From contig NTHE01000011.1 of NCBI GenBank assembly GCA_002551355.1, forward strand, positions 1 to 64,000: 64,000 bases of DNA, given 5' to 3'. Below are positions 1-8,778 of this stretch, in pieces. Within the stretch, counting starts at the first letter, position 1, and every line of letters begins with the position of its first letter. Under the pieces are notes generated by a model that was not told where the DNA came from, searched no databases, and saw only the letters and a program-made list of their open reading frames with translations. The stretch is from Streptomyces sp. man185 (GTDB lineage Bacteria > Actinomycetota > Actinomycetes > Streptomycetales > Streptomycetaceae). Made by a program: the position numbers and the translations under genes.

Positions 1-58
1 TTTCAGCGCCGATGGTACTGCAGGGGGGACCCTGTGGGAGAGTAGGACGCCGCCGAAC
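1..58 (+). rRNA. rrf: 5S ribosomal RNA, 3' part (cut by the window edge)
   Basis: The first 58 bases match the 3' half of an actinobacterial 5S rRNA: the loop region ending GATGGTACTGC, the G-rich stem and the closing strand ending GCCGCCGAAC. The 5' half lies outside the window, so an rRNA operon ends here. The exact mature 3' end is uncertain by one or two bases. A strong hairpin follows directly. Confidence 0.93.
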
Positions 59-70
59 AATTTTTCCGGG

Positions 71-101
71 AAAGCCCCGCACCATTTTGGTGCGGGGCTT
101 T
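71..101 (+). terminator. Intrinsic terminator of the rRNA operon
   Basis: A perfect 13-bp stem, AAAGCCCCGCACC paired with GGTGCGGGGCTTT, surrounds a five-base T-rich loop. It lies 12 bases after the 5S end and is flanked by T-rich sequence on both sides. This is the expected end of the rRNA operon and separates it from the next gene. Confidence 0.9.
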
Positions 102-217
102 CCTGCGTTCCGGGCTTTTTGTGCGTTGTTCACCCTCCACCCCCGTGCACCCGTCGGTGGAGGCTGGAGGTAGGGTCAGGGTGCATCATTGGCACGTTCT
201 TCACAGGAGGCACCCGG

Positions 218-826
218 GTGGAGGTCCAGGAGACTCGGGTCCAGACGGACCGAGTCCTCACCATCCCCAACATCCTCAGCATGGCTCGCCTTGTCGGGGT
301 ACCGCTCTTCCTGTGGCTGATTCTCCGCCCCGTGTTCGGAGGGCCCAACAGCGACAACTGGGCGCTGCTCGTCCTGATGCTCAGCGGCATCAGCGACTAC
401 CTCGACGGGAAGCTCGCCCGCAAGTGGAACCAGATCAGCAGCCTCGGCCGGCTCCTGGACCCGGCTGCGGACCGTCTCTACATCCTTTCCACCCTGGTCG
501 GCCTCACCTGGCGTGAGATTCTGCCCCTCTGGGTCACCGCGGCACTTCTCGCCCGGGAACTGATGCTTCTCGTGATGGTGGCCATCCTGCGCCGCCACGG
601 CTATCCGCCCCCGCAGGTCAACTTCCTCGGGAAAGCTGCAACCTTCAACCTGATGTACGCGTTCCCCTTGTTGCTGCTCAGCGACGGGAGTGGTTGGCTG
701 GCCACACTGGCCGCTGTTTTCGGATGGGCGTTCGCGGGATGGGGTATAACGCTCTACTGGTGGGCAGGAATCTTGTATGTGGTTCAGGTCCGCCGGCTCG
801 TGAAGGCGGACGCAGTAGCCGATTGA
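218..826 (+). CDS. CDP-alcohol phosphatidyltransferase (PgsA2-like)
   Basis: A membrane enzyme of 202 residues expected to transfer a phosphatidyl group from CDP-diacylglycerol to an alcohol acceptor. The family signature is complete at about residues 60-85: DYLDG, then AR, then GRLLDPAAD, giving the four aspartates of the active site. Several hydrophobic segments flank it. The GTG start was chosen because AGGAGG lies seven bases upstream; the open frame runs further upstream without a good ribosome site. The acceptor (glycerol-phosphate, inositol-phosphate or other) cannot be read from the sequence. Position beside the garA/gcvP block matches mycobacterial pgsA2. Confidence 0.85.
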   Translation: MEVQETRVQTDRVLTIPNILSMARLVGVPLFLWLILRPVFGGPNSDNWALLVLMLSGISDYLDGKLARKWNQISSLGRLLDPAADRLYILSTLVGLTWREILPLWVTAALLARELMLLVMVAILRRHGYPPPQVNFLGKAATFNLMYAFPLLLLSDGSGWLATLAAVFGWAFAGWGITLYWWAGILYVVQVRRLVKADAVAD

Positions 827-938
827 GCTCGTTGATGCGGTGCCGTGCAATGTCGCCGGCCCGCGACAGATGGTGCGCATGACGCCCCTACGGGCGAAGT
901 CGGCCAACCGTCGTCTCTTGTAGGAGGACGTTTCCGAC

Positions 939-3434
939 ATGAAGGCCGTCGTGATGGCTGGCGGCGAAGGCACACGTCTTCGCCCCATGACCTCGAGCAT
1001 GCCCAAGCCGCTCCTGCCCGTGGCCAACAGGCCGATCATGGAGCACGTCCTGCGGCTGCTCAAGCGGCATGGGCTCAGTGAAACAGTAGTGACCGTCCAG
1101 TTCCTCGCCTCCCTCGTCAAGAACTATTTCGGGGACGGTGAAGAGCTCGGTATGGAGCTCACCTATGCCAACGAGGAGAAGCCACTCGGCACTGCGGGCA
1201 GCGTAAAGAACGCCGAGGAGGCGTTGAAGGACGACACGTTCCTCGTCATTTCCGGTGACGCGCTCACCGACTTCGACCTCACCGACCTCATCGCCTTCCA
1301 CAAGGAAAAGGGCGGCCTCGTCACGGTCTGCCTCACCCGGGTTCCCAATCCGCTGGAATTCGGCATCACCATCGTGGACGAGGACGGTCAGGTCGAACGG
1401 TTCCTGGAGAAGCCGACCTGGGGGCAGGTCTTCTCGGACACCGTGAACACGGGCATCTACGTGATGGAGCCCGAGGTCTTCGACTACGTCCAGGCCGACA
1501 CCTCGGTCGACTGGTCCGGTGACGTCTTCCCTCAGCTGATGAAGGAGGGCAAGCCCATCTACGGCTATATCGCCGAGGGCTACTGGGAGGACGTGGGGAC
1601 CCACGAGAGCTATGTGAAGGCCCAGGCGGACGTCCTGGAGCGCAAGGTCGACGTGGAGCTCGACGGCTTCGAGATCTCGCCCGGCGTGTGGGTGGCCGAA
1701 GGAGCGGAGGTCCACCCCGACGCCGTGCTGCGCGGGCCGCTGTACATCGGCGACTACGCCAAGGTGGAGGCCGACGTCGAGATCCGCGAGCACACGGTGG
1801 TGGGGTCGAACGTCGTCGTCAAGACGGGGGCCTTCCTCCACAAGGCCGTGGTGCACGACAACGTCTACATCGGGCAGCACAGCAACCTCCGGGGCTGCGT
1901 GGTCGGCAAGAACACCGACATCATGCGTGCGGCCCGGATCGAGGACGGTGCTGTCATCGGTGACGAATGCCTGGTCGGCGAGGAGTCGATCATCCAGGGC
2001 AACGTACGGGTGTATCCGTTCAAGACCATCGAGGCGGGCGCGTTCGTCAACACCTCGGTGATCTGGGAATCCCGAGGGCAGGCGCATCTCTTCGGAGCGC
2101 GCGGGGTCTCCGGAATCCTGAACGTCGAGATCACCCCCGAACTGGCCGTACGGCTGGCGGGCGCGTACGCCACGACCCTCAAGAAGGGCTCGACGGTCAC
2201 CACGGCACGTGACCACTCCCGAGGTGCCCGCGCACTCAAGCGGGCGGTCATCTCGGCCCTCCAGGCCAGCGCCATCGACGTACGCGACCTGGAGAACGTA
2301 CCGCTGCCCGTGGCACGCCAGCAGACCGCCCGGGGCAGCGCCGGCGGCATCATGATCCGTACGTCGCCCGGCGTGCCCGACTCGGTGGACATCATGTTCA
2401 TCGACGAACGGGGCGCCGACCTCTCGCAGGCGCAGCAGCGCAAGCTCGACCGGGTCTACGCACGCCAGGAGTACCGCAGGGCCTTCCCCGGCGAGATCGG
2501 GGACCTGCACTTCCCGTCCAGCGTGTTCGACTCGTACACCGGGTCCCTTCTGCGGAACGTCGACGTCGACGGCATCGCCGACTCCGGGCTCAAGGTCGTC
2601 GTCGACGCCTCCAACGGCAGCGCCGGGCTCGTTCTGCCCAGCCTGCTCGGGCGGCTCGGCGTGGACGCGCTGACCATCAACCCCGGGCTCGACGAGTCAC
2701 GGCCCACCGAGTCCGCCGACACCCGGCGGGCCGGTCTGGTGCGGCTCGGGGAGATCGTGTCCTCCGCGCGGGCGGCCTTCGGGGTGCGGTTCGACCCGGT
2801 GGGGGAGCGGCTCTCCCTAGTCGACGAACTGGGCCGGATCATCGAGGACGACCGCGCCCTGCTGGTCCTCCTCGATCTGGTCGCCGCCGAGCGGCGCAGC
2901 GGTCGGGTCGCCCTGCCCGTGACGACGACGCGCGTCGCCGAGCAGGTGGCGGCTTACCACGGCACCCAGGTGGAGTGGACGACCACCTCGCCCGACGACC
3001 TGACCCGGGTGGGCCGTGAAGAGGACACCATCTTCGGAGGAGACGGGCGCGGAGGGTTCATCGTTCCCGAGTTCAGCAGCGTCTTCGACGGAACCGCCGC
3101 CTTCGTCCGGCTCATCGGGCTCGTCGCGCGCACCCAGCTCACCCTGAGCCAGATCGACGCCCGCATTCCCCGGGCGCACGTCCTGCGCCGCGACCTGGCG
3201 ACGCCGTGGGCCGTCAAGGGGCTCGTCATGCGCCGGGTCGTCGAAGCGGCCGGCGACCGCAGCGTCGACACCACGGACGGGGTACGCGTGGTCGAGGCGG
3301 ACGGGCGGTGGATCATGGTCTTGCCCGACCGGGCGGAAGCCGTCACCCATCTGTGGGCGGAAGGCCCGGACGACGCTTCGGCCCAGGCGCTGCTCGACGA
3401 GTGGGCCGCGGTGGTGGACAGCGCGGGAGACTGA
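939..3434 (+). CDS. Mannose-1-phosphate guanylyltransferase fused to a phosphomutase-like domain
   Basis: An 831-residue fusion. Residues 1 to about 235 form a nucleotidyltransferase with the sugar-nucleotide signature GGEGTRLRP (8-16) and a later KP. About 245-360 is a left-handed beta-helix of hexapeptide repeats. About 375-815 resembles alpha-D-phosphohexomutases. In this last part the key loops are altered: the phosphoserine loop reads RTSPGVPDS (about 474), the metal loop reads FDPVGE (about 618) instead of DGDGDR-type, and the sugar loop reads GGDGRGG. So the mutase part is probably non-catalytic. AGGAGG precedes ATG by 11 bases. The likely role is GDP-mannose supply for glycosylation and phosphomannolipids; sugar specificity is inferred. 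Confidence 0.85.
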   Translation: MKAVVMAGGEGTRLRPMTSSMPKPLLPVANRPIMEHVLRLLKRHGLSETVVTVQFLASLVKNYFGDGEELGMELTYANEEKPLGTAGSVKNAEEALKDDTFLVISGDALTDFDLTDLIAFHKEKGGLVTVCLTRVPNPLEFGITIVDEDGQVERFLEKPTWGQVFSDTVNTGIYVMEPEVFDYVQADTSVDWSGDVFPQLMKEGKPIYGYIAEGYWEDVGTHESYVKAQADVLERKVDVELDGFEISPGVWVAEGAEVHPDAVLRGPLYIGDYAKVEADVEIREHTVVGSNVVVKTGAFLHKAVVHDNVYIGQHSNLRGCVVGKNTDIMRAARIEDGAVIGDECLVGEESIIQGNVRVYPFKTIEAGAFVNTSVIWESRGQAHLFGARGVSGILNVEITPELAVRLAGAYATTLKKGSTVTTARDHSRGARALKRAVISALQASAIDVRDLENVPLPVARQQTARGSAGGIMIRTSPGVPDSVDIMFIDERGADLSQAQQRKLDRVYARQEYRRAFPGEIGDLHFPSSVFDSYTGSLLRNVDVDGIADSGLKVVVDASNGSAGLVLPSLLGRLGVDALTINPGLDESRPTESADTRRAGLVRLGEIVSSARAAFGVRFDPVGERLSLVDELGRIIEDDRALLVLLDLVAAERRSGRVALPVTTTRVAEQVAAYHGTQVEWTTTSPDDLTRVGREEDTIFGGDGRGGFIVPEFSSVFDGTAAFVRLIGLVARTQLTLSQIDARIPRAHVLRRDLATPWAVKGLVMRRVVEAAGDRSVDTTDGVRVVEADGRWIMVLPDRAEAVTHLWAEGPDDASAQALLDEWAAVVDSAGD

Positions 3435-3531
3435 CGCGATGACGGTGCGCCGCGACGTCCCGGCCAGGGGGTCGCGGCGCACCGGTGGGGCCATTCGGCG
3501 GCAGCCGTGATGACGTGCGACGATGTGCGGC

Positions 3532-4446
3532 ATGTCGCAGCAGTCCCCCGATCGGAGCACCGCCCCGCCGCCCGCACGTCCCGACGCCTCCATGTCGCTG
3601 CTGAACAATGTGATGGACCACAGCCTCGACGACGGGTACGCGGAGGCCTCGGCGCGGCGCAAGGCCGACGGAAGCGCGGGGCTGCCCCGTTCGCTCAAGT
3701 CGAAGCTCGGCCTGGCCGCCGGGCTGGTGGTGGCCGCCCTCGTGGTCACCCTCGGTGCCGCCGAGGCGCGGATCTCGGCGCCGGTCGTCGCCAAGGAGCG
3801 CGAAGAGCTCATCGACCGCATCGACGCCGAGACGGAGGCCGCGGACACGCTGGAGTCCGATGTCGACAAGCTCCGCCTCGATGTGACCGAACGTCAACGC
3901 AAGGCCCTTGAGCAGCACGGAGGCGACCAGGGGCAGCTGGTGGCCCTGCTGGCCGGCGCGACTCCGGTCGAGGGCCCCGGCGTGAAACTGATCGTCGACG
4001 ACGCGAAGGACACCGCTCAGGGCGGGGACGGACCGCGCGAGTCATCCGGCTTCGCCGACACCGGACGGGTGCGCGACCGGGACATGCAGCGGGTCGTCAA
4101 CGGCCTGTGGGAGTCCGGCGCCGAGGCCATCGCCATCAATGGGCAAAGGTTGACGGCGCTGTCGGCCATCCGGGCCGCCGGCGACGCCATACTGGTCGAC
4201 AACAGACCGCTGGTGCCGCCGTACACGGTGCTTGCGGTGGGGGACGGCAAGAAGCTCGCGACCGCGTTCCAGGACAGCGCCGACGGCCTGTACCTGCAGG
4301 CGCTCAAGGACAGCTTCGACATTCGCACCAGCATCTCCGAGCAGGCGAAGGTGCAGCTTCCGGCAGCGCCGAGCCTGATCGTCCGTACAGCAGAGCCGAA
4401 GGCCGCCGGCAGTGGTGCGGCAGAGACAGAGAAGGGCACATCGTGA
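3532..4446 (+). CDS. DUF881 family membrane protein
   Basis: A bitopic membrane protein of 304 residues. A hydrophilic N-terminus is followed by one transmembrane helix at about 58-76, a short charged helix at about 85-125 and an extracytoplasmic DUF881 domain. The family is related to YlxW/YlxX-type proteins, which in Bacillus lie in the division gene region; no enzyme activity is known. An ATG three codons upstream (3523) is an alternative start; neither has a good ribosome site, so a leaderless start is possible. The stop overlaps the next start (GTGA), so it is translationally coupled. Confidence 0.8.
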   Translation: MSQQSPDRSTAPPPARPDASMSLLNNVMDHSLDDGYAEASARRKADGSAGLPRSLKSKLGLAAGLVVAALVVTLGAAEARISAPVVAKEREELIDRIDAETEAADTLESDVDKLRLDVTERQRKALEQHGGDQGQLVALLAGATPVEGPGVKLIVDDAKDTAQGGDGPRESSGFADTGRVRDRDMQRVVNGLWESGAEAIAINGQRLTALSAIRAAGDAILVDNRPLVPPYTVLAVGDGKKLATAFQDSADGLYLQALKDSFDIRTSISEQAKVQLPAAPSLIVRTAEPKAAGSGAAETEKGTS

Positions 4447-4775
4447 TCGCCGTACTGGGCCTCGTCGTGGGAGTCGTGGTCGGACTGTTGGTCCGGCCCG
4501 AGGTACCGGCGGTGGTCGAGCCCTACCTGCCGATCGCGGTGGTCGCCGCGCTCGACGCCGTGTTCGGCGGTCTGCGGGCCATGCTCGACGGCATCTTCGT
4601 CGACAAGGTCTTCGTGGTCTCCTTCCTCTCCAACGTCGTGGTGGCCGCGCTGATCGTCTTCCTCGGCGACAAACTGGGTGTCGGCGCTCAGCTCTCCACG
4701 GGTGTGGTGGTCGTGCTCGGCATCCGGATCTTCTCCAACGCCGCCGCGATCCGCCGGCACGTCTTCCGGGCTTGA
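4443..4775 (+). CDS. sbp: Small basic protein (Sbp / DUF1290), membrane
   Basis: A 110-residue protein almost entirely made of transmembrane segments: residues 1-17, about 25-45, 50-75 and 85-100. It ends with a basic tail (IRRHVFRA). It matches the small basic family found between DUF881 genes in Gram-positive bacteria. The function is unknown; in Bacillus sbp sits just upstream of ftsA-ftsZ. The GTG start overlaps the preceding stop by four bases. The three-gene DUF881-sbp-DUF881 arrangement suggests a membrane complex. Confidence 0.82.
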   Translation: MIAVLGLVVGVVVGLLVRPEVPAVVEPYLPIAVVAALDAVFGGLRAMLDGIFVDKVFVVSFLSNVVVAALIVFLGDKLGVGAQLSTGVVVVLGIRIFSNAAAIRRHVFRA

Positions 4776-4780
4776 GGCCG

Positions 4781-5590
4781 ATGAACAACGATGAGAACCC
4801 CCGCAGCGAACAGCCCGAGGGCGGTGCGTCCGCCATCCCCGACGCTCCCGCCCCGCCGCCCGCCGAAGAGGTGTCCGGCCGGCAGAGGCTGCGGGCGGGC
4901 CTGTGGCCGCCGCGGCTGAGCCGCGCCCAACTGATCGTCGCCGTGCTGCTGTTCGGGCTCGGTCTGGGGCTCGCCATCCAGGTGCGGTCCACCAGCGACG
5001 ACAGTGCGCTGCGCGGCGCCCGGCAGGAGGACCTGGTCCGCATCCTCGACGAGGTCGACGACCGGACCCAGCGCCTGGAGGACGAGAAGCAGCGCCTGGA
5101 CGATCAGCGCACCGAACTGGAGAACAGCTCCGACCAGGCCGAGGAGGCCCGGAAGCAGACGCTGGAGAAGGAACGCCAGCTCGGCATCCTCGCGGGCACC
5201 GTGGCGGCGCAGGGCCCCGGCATCACGCTGACGATCACCGACCCCTCGGGTGCCGTGGCGCCCGACATGCTGCTCGACGCCATTCAGGAACTGAGGGCGG
5301 CGGGGGCCGAGGCGATCCAGGTCAACGGGGTGCGGGTGGTGGCCAACACCTACTTCTCCGGGGACGCGGGGGACGTCCAGGTCGACGGGAAGAAGATCGA
5401 GGCACCGTACGAGTTCACGGTGATCGGCAAGCCGCAGGATCTGGAGCCCGCCCTCAATATCCCCGGCGGTGTGGTCCAGACGCTGGAGAAGGAGCAGGCC
5501 ACGGTGCTCGTGGAGCGGTCCGACGACATCGTCGTGGACGCCTTGCGACCGGCGCAGCGGCCTGACTACGCTCGGTCGTCGTCCCCGTGA
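4781..5590 (+). CDS. DUF881 family membrane protein (second copy)
   Basis: A 269-residue paralogue of the gene two positions upstream. A Pro/Ala-rich cytoplasmic N-terminus is followed by a single transmembrane helix at about 51-68, a strongly charged coiled coil at about 82-130 (many E, R, Q and D in heptads) and a DUF881 domain. It starts five bases after the sbp stop, with a GAGG stretch overlapping that stop codon as ribosome site. The two copies flanking sbp probably form a heteromeric envelope assembly; this is inference from gene order and topology. Confidence 0.8.
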   Translation: MNNDENPRSEQPEGGASAIPDAPAPPPAEEVSGRQRLRAGLWPPRLSRAQLIVAVLLFGLGLGLAIQVRSTSDDSALRGARQEDLVRILDEVDDRTQRLEDEKQRLDDQRTELENSSDQAEEARKQTLEKERQLGILAGTVAAQGPGITLTITDPSGAVAPDMLLDAIQELRAAGAEAIQVNGVRVVANTYFSGDAGDVQVDGKKIEAPYEFTVIGKPQDLEPALNIPGGVVQTLEKEQATVLVERSDDIVVDALRPAQRPDYARSSSP

Positions 5591-5780
5591 GCCGGGCGAG
5601 CGAGTGGGCCGGTGGACCGGGTCGGACGGTTGCGGGGGGTCGGCGCACAGGATTGGTGGTGCGTGGTGGAAACTGTCGGGTGGATACGGACGTTGTGAAG
5701 ATGTCCGGGTCGGCAGGTGTGTTCATTCAGGGTTCGTCCTGCCCCACGGGCGGGTCTATGTCGGTCAAGGGGAATCGCCC

Positions 5781-6560
5781 GTGAAGTTGTTTGCGAAGTT
5801 GTTCGGGAAGAGTGCACGCGAGGACAGCAACAATGCTGCCCGCCACCGCGCGCCGCGCCACGGTCAGGGCGAGGAGCAGGAGGCGGAGCGTCCGCTCTTC
5901 CGCGACGAGGTGTCCGGCGCCCCGGGGGGTGACGGCGTGTCGTCTGTTGACCCTGCCGGTGCCGGGCGCATAGGTTTCGGCGCACCATCAGCCTCGAGTA
6001 CGGGTGGAGGGTTCACTCCGGAGGGCTCGTCGATGCCGGTCTGTACGAGGTGCGGTCACCGCAACGCGGAGGCCAGCAAGTTCTGCTCCAACTGCGGTGC
6101 GCCGCTGCGGGGCGGCGTTCCCGAGCGTCCCTCGGAGACGACGTCGACGATCTCCATCTCCGGTCTTGAGGCGTACGAGGCGGAGGCGACGGGTCAGACC
6201 GTTCTGCCCTCGCTCTCCCCCGAGGCCCAGGCCGCGGTCGATGCCCTGCCCGGGGGCTCGGCGTTGCTGGTCGTGCGGCGCGGTCCGAATTCCGGTAGCC
6301 GCTTCCTGCTCGACAGCGACCTCACCACGGCCGGCCGTCACCCGCAGAGCGACATCTTTCTCGATGACGTGACCGTGTCGCGGCGTCATGTGGAGTTCCG
6401 CAGGAGCCCGGACGGTAGCTTCACCGTGGGTGATGTCGGCAGCCTCAACGGCACCTACGTCAACCGTGAGCGCATCGATTCGGTCCCGCTGTCCAACGGC
6501 GACGAAGTCCAGATCGGAAAGTACCGCCTGGTCTTCTACGCGAGCCCGCGGGGCGTGTGA
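5781..6560 (+). CDS. Zinc-ribbon FHA protein of the GarA/OdhI type
   Basis: A 259-residue cytoplasmic protein. A four-cysteine zinc ribbon lies at 88-105 (CTRC and CSNC). The kinase-target motif ETTST at 119-123 is the counterpart of the threonine motif phosphorylated by PknB/PknG in mycobacterial GarA. The FHA domain (about 160-255) has intact phosphothreonine-binding GR (185-186) and SRRH (200-203). GarA/OdhI switches 2-oxoglutarate dehydrogenase and glutamate metabolism when unphosphorylated; the same role is inferred here. The long basic N-terminus plus ribbon is absent from GarA, which is about 160 residues. GTG start with GGGGAA upstream. The stop overlaps an alternative start of the next gene. 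Confidence 0.85.
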   Translation: MKLFAKLFGKSAREDSNNAARHRAPRHGQGEEQEAERPLFRDEVSGAPGGDGVSSVDPAGAGRIGFGAPSASSTGGGFTPEGSSMPVCTRCGHRNAEASKFCSNCGAPLRGGVPERPSETTSTISISGLEAYEAEATGQTVLPSLSPEAQAAVDALPGGSALLVVRRGPNSGSRFLLDSDLTTAGRHPQSDIFLDDVTVSRRHVEFRRSPDGSFTVGDVGSLNGTYVNRERIDSVPLSNGDEVQIGKYRLVFYASPRGV

Positions 6561-6601
6561 CCAGCCCCGGACCTCGTCCGGGGGGACCCCCAGGAAGGCC
6601 C

Positions 6602-7345
6602 ATGCTGCGAACACCGACAGGCGGTGCCGGACACGGCACCGCCACCGCGGAAGCGCGCCCGATGAGCATCGGAACGGTGCTCATCCAGCTGCGCGAGGAG
6701 TTTCCCGAAGTCACCATCTCCAAGATCCGGTTCCTGGAGGCCGAGGGGCTCATCGAGCCGCAGCGCACTCCTTCCGGATACCGGAAGTTCGCCCCGCGTG
6801 ATGTGGAGCGCCTGGCGCAGGTGCTCCGTATGCAGCGGGACCACTACCTGCCGCTGAAGGTCATCCGGGAGCACCTGGACGCACTCGCCCGGGGGGAGCA
6901 GCCCGTCCTGCCCTCACCCGGTGCGCAGCGGGACCTCGCCGACGGGGTGTGGGAGGGCGGCCCCGGCGCGGCGACCGCCGCCCGGATCGGCCGGGCCGAG
7001 CTGCTCGCGGCCGCCGAGGTCGACGAGGAGCGACTGGCCGAGTGGGAGTCCTACGGGCTCATCGTCCCGGCCCCCGAGGGCGGCTACGACGCCGAAATGG
7101 TGACCGTCGCCAAGCTGGTGGCGAATCTGGGCCGTTTCGGTCTGGAACCACGTCACCTTCGGGCCATGCGGGCCTCCGCCGACCGGGAGGCGGGCCTGGT
7201 GGAGCAGCTGGTCGCACCCCTGCGCCGGCACCGTAATCCGCAGACCAGAGCCCATGCCGAGGCCACCGCGAACGAGCTCGCCGAGCTGTCCGTACGGCTG
7301 CACGCGGCCCTCGTGCAGAGCGCTCTGCGCAGCCGTCTGCACTGA
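6602..7345 (+). CDS. ftsR: MerR-family regulator, FtsR-like
   Basis: A 247-residue DNA-binding protein. An N-terminal MerR winged helix-turn-helix (about 25-85, containing ISKIRFLEAEGLIEP and GYRKF) is followed by a helical region with no metal-binding cysteines. Next to the odhI/garA homologue, this is the position of FtsR, a Corynebacterium activator of ftsZ, and of mycobacterial Rv1828. ATG was chosen because AGGAAGG sits just upstream; a GTG at 6557 that overlaps the FHA stop would add 15 residues. The link to cell division rests on family and synteny only. Confidence 0.8.
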   Translation: MLRTPTGGAGHGTATAEARPMSIGTVLIQLREEFPEVTISKIRFLEAEGLIEPQRTPSGYRKFAPRDVERLAQVLRMQRDHYLPLKVIREHLDALARGEQPVLPSPGAQRDLADGVWEGGPGAATAARIGRAELLAAAEVDEERLAEWESYGLIVPAPEGGYDAEMVTVAKLVANLGRFGLEPRHLRAMRASADREAGLVEQLVAPLRRHRNPQTRAHAEATANELAELSVRLHAALVQSALRSRLH

Positions 7346-7386
7346 CCTCGGCGGAGCCCGACTACCCAAACATGGCGAGCACGTCC

Positions 7387-7392
7387 TAGGGT
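7387..7392 (+). promoter_or_regulatory. -10 box of a leaderless transcript (DUF151 gene)
   Basis: TAGGGT lies so that transcription would begin at or very near the GTG at 7399, and no ribosome site precedes that GTG. This is the usual actinobacterial layout for a leaderless message. No clear -35 box is seen. Confidence 0.5.
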
Positions 7393-7398
7393 TGCTGT

Positions 7399-7872
7399 GT
7401 GAACGAGCTCGACGTTGTCGGTGTCCGGGTGGAAATGCCCTCCAACCAACCGATCGTTCTCCTGCGTGAAGTGGGAGGCGACCGGTACCTCCCCATTTGG
7501 ATCGGTCCGGGGGAGGCGACCGCGATTGCCTTCGCCCAGCAGGGCATGGCTCCCGCCAGGCCGCTGACCCATGACCTTTTCAAGGATGTGCTCGAGGCCG
7601 TGGGCCAGGAGCTCACCGAGGTCCGCATCACGGACCTCCGCGAAGGGGTCTTCTACGCGGAGCTCGTCTTCGCCAGCGGAGTCGAGGTGAGCGCCCGTCC
7701 CTCCGACGCCATAGCGCTCGCCCTGCGGACCGGCACGCCGATCTACGGCAGTGACGGCGTGCTGGACGATGCGGGCATCGCCATCCCCGACGAGCAGGAG
7801 GACGAGGTGGAGAAGTTCCGCGAATTCCTTGACCAGATCTCTCCGGAGGACTTCGGTACGAACAGCCAGTGA
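7399..7872 (+). CDS. DUF151 bifunctional nuclease family protein
   Basis: A 157-residue protein matching the BFN/DUF151 family over nearly its full length. Visible hallmarks are the N-terminal strand region ending in LPIWIGPGEATAI, the RPLTHDL segment and the SARPSDAIALALR segment. Plant and bacterial members have been reported to cut DNA and RNA, but the physiological role in bacteria is unsettled. A short acidic C-terminal tail follows. The homologue in mycobacteria is Rv1829, again between two MerR genes. A second GTG two bases upstream is out of frame. Confidence 0.85.
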   Translation: MNELDVVGVRVEMPSNQPIVLLREVGGDRYLPIWIGPGEATAIAFAQQGMAPARPLTHDLFKDVLEAVGQELTEVRITDLREGVFYAELVFASGVEVSARPSDAIALALRTGTPIYGSDGVLDDAGIAIPDEQEDEVEKFREFLDQISPEDFGTNSQ

Positions 7873-7946
7873 CCGTCCCGCAGGGGTGCCGTCAGCGCAT
7901 CCGGCAAGCCTTTCCCGGAAACGAGACACGGGAAACCACCCTCAGG

Positions 7947-7972
7947 GTGATTATCACTCGGCGTGCCGAGTG
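7947..7972. promoter_or_regulatory. Overlapping inverted repeats upstream of the second MerR gene
   Basis: Two dyads share bases. GTGAT-T-ATCAC lies at 7947-7957, and CACTCGGC-GT-GCCGAGTG, perfect over eight base pairs, lies at 7955-7972. They end ten bases before the -35 box of the downstream promoter. They could be an operator for the MerR protein itself or another regulator; no poly-T follows, so a terminator is less likely. Confidence 0.5.
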
Positions 7973-7981
7973 TGGCGATCG

Positions 7982-8010
7982 TTGACGCACCCCGAGTGAC
8001 TGCCTACCTT
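7982..8010 (+). promoter_or_regulatory. Vegetative sigma-70-type promoter of the second MerR gene
   Basis: TTGACG (7982-7987) and TACCTT (8005-8010) are separated by exactly 17 bases, close to the HrdB consensus. Transcription would begin near 8017, leaving a short leader that contains GGAGGT before the GTG start. Confidence 0.65.
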
Positions 8011-8040
8011 CGAGTGGGCAGGTCAAGGACGGAGGTCGGC

Positions 8041-8667
8041 GTGAGAAGCAGCGGCGACGGTACGGCGGCGGGTGGGCCGTATCCGCAGCACGGCAGTGGA
8101 GCCGACCACGCCATCAGGCAGCCGGTTCAGCCGGCAGCGGTGGCAGCGGGCGGCGTGGCAGCGGCGAGCGATGCCGGCGACATCGGCTATCGCGGACCGA
8201 CGGCGTGCGCGGCGGCGGGGATCACCTACCGCCAACTGGACTACTGGGCGCGTACGGGACTGGTCGAGCCCAGTGTGCGCCCGGCCTACGGGTCGGGGAC
8301 CCAGCGTCTCTACAGTTTCCGGGACGTGGTCCTCCTCAAGATCGTCAAGCGGTTCCTGGACACCGGGGTGGCGCTGCAGAACATCCGCACCACGGTCCAG
8401 CATCTGCGGGCCCGTGGATTCCAGGATCTTGAGCGCATGACGCTGATGAGCGACGGGGCCACGGTCTACGAGTGCTCTTCGCCCGACGAGGTCGTCAGTC
8501 TGCTCCAGGGCGGGCAGGGCGTCTTCGGGATCGCCGTCGGCGTCGTCTGGCGGGACGTGGACGCGGCGCTCTCGCAGCTGCACGGCGAGCGGGTCGACAC
8601 CGGCGAGACGCTCGTCGGCCACAATCCCGCCGACGAGCTGGCGCGGCGCCGTAACCGCGCCGGCTGA
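8041..8667 (+). CDS. MerR-family regulator (Rv1830/McdR-like)
   Basis: A 208-residue regulator. A flexible Gly/Ala-rich N-terminus of about 50 residues is followed by a MerR helix-turn-helix (YRQLDYWARTGLVEPS, then GTQRLYSFRDVVLLK) and a helical C-terminal half. No cysteine metal site is visible. The mycobacterial counterpart Rv1830 (McdR/ResR) affects growth and division. The GTG start was chosen for GGAGGT four bases upstream; the frame extends 26 codons further without a ribosome site. It has its own promoter and nearby dyads, so autoregulation is plausible. Confidence 0.8.
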   Translation: MRSSGDGTAAGGPYPQHGSGADHAIRQPVQPAAVAAGGVAAASDAGDIGYRGPTACAAAGITYRQLDYWARTGLVEPSVRPAYGSGTQRLYSFRDVVLLKIVKRFLDTGVALQNIRTTVQHLRARGFQDLERMTLMSDGATVYECSSPDEVVSLLQGGQGVFGIAVGVVWRDVDAALSQLHGERVDTGETLVGHNPADELARRRNRAG

Positions 8668-8709
8668 GCGCCCCGGACGAGCGGCGCGGCGCGTCAGTAC
8701 GACGGACAC

Positions 8710-8747
8710 GGGACGGTCCGGCACCCCACGGGGCGCCGGACCGTCCC
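8710..8747 (+). terminator. Strong hairpin terminator after the MerR gene
   Basis: GGGACGGTCCGGC pairs perfectly with GCCGGACCGTCCC; inside the loop CCCC can pair further with GGGG. Only two Ts follow, as is common for high-GC terminators. It separates the MerR gene from dinB. Confidence 0.8.
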
Positions 8748-8778
8748 GTTGTCAGTGCCATAGGGCAGCATCGACGGT

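Noticed and set aside
888..2510. 540-codon reverse frame opposite the GDP-mannose pyrophosphorylase
   Set aside because: Composition of a shadow frame (D, V, H, G, R rich), no ribosome site, no domain.
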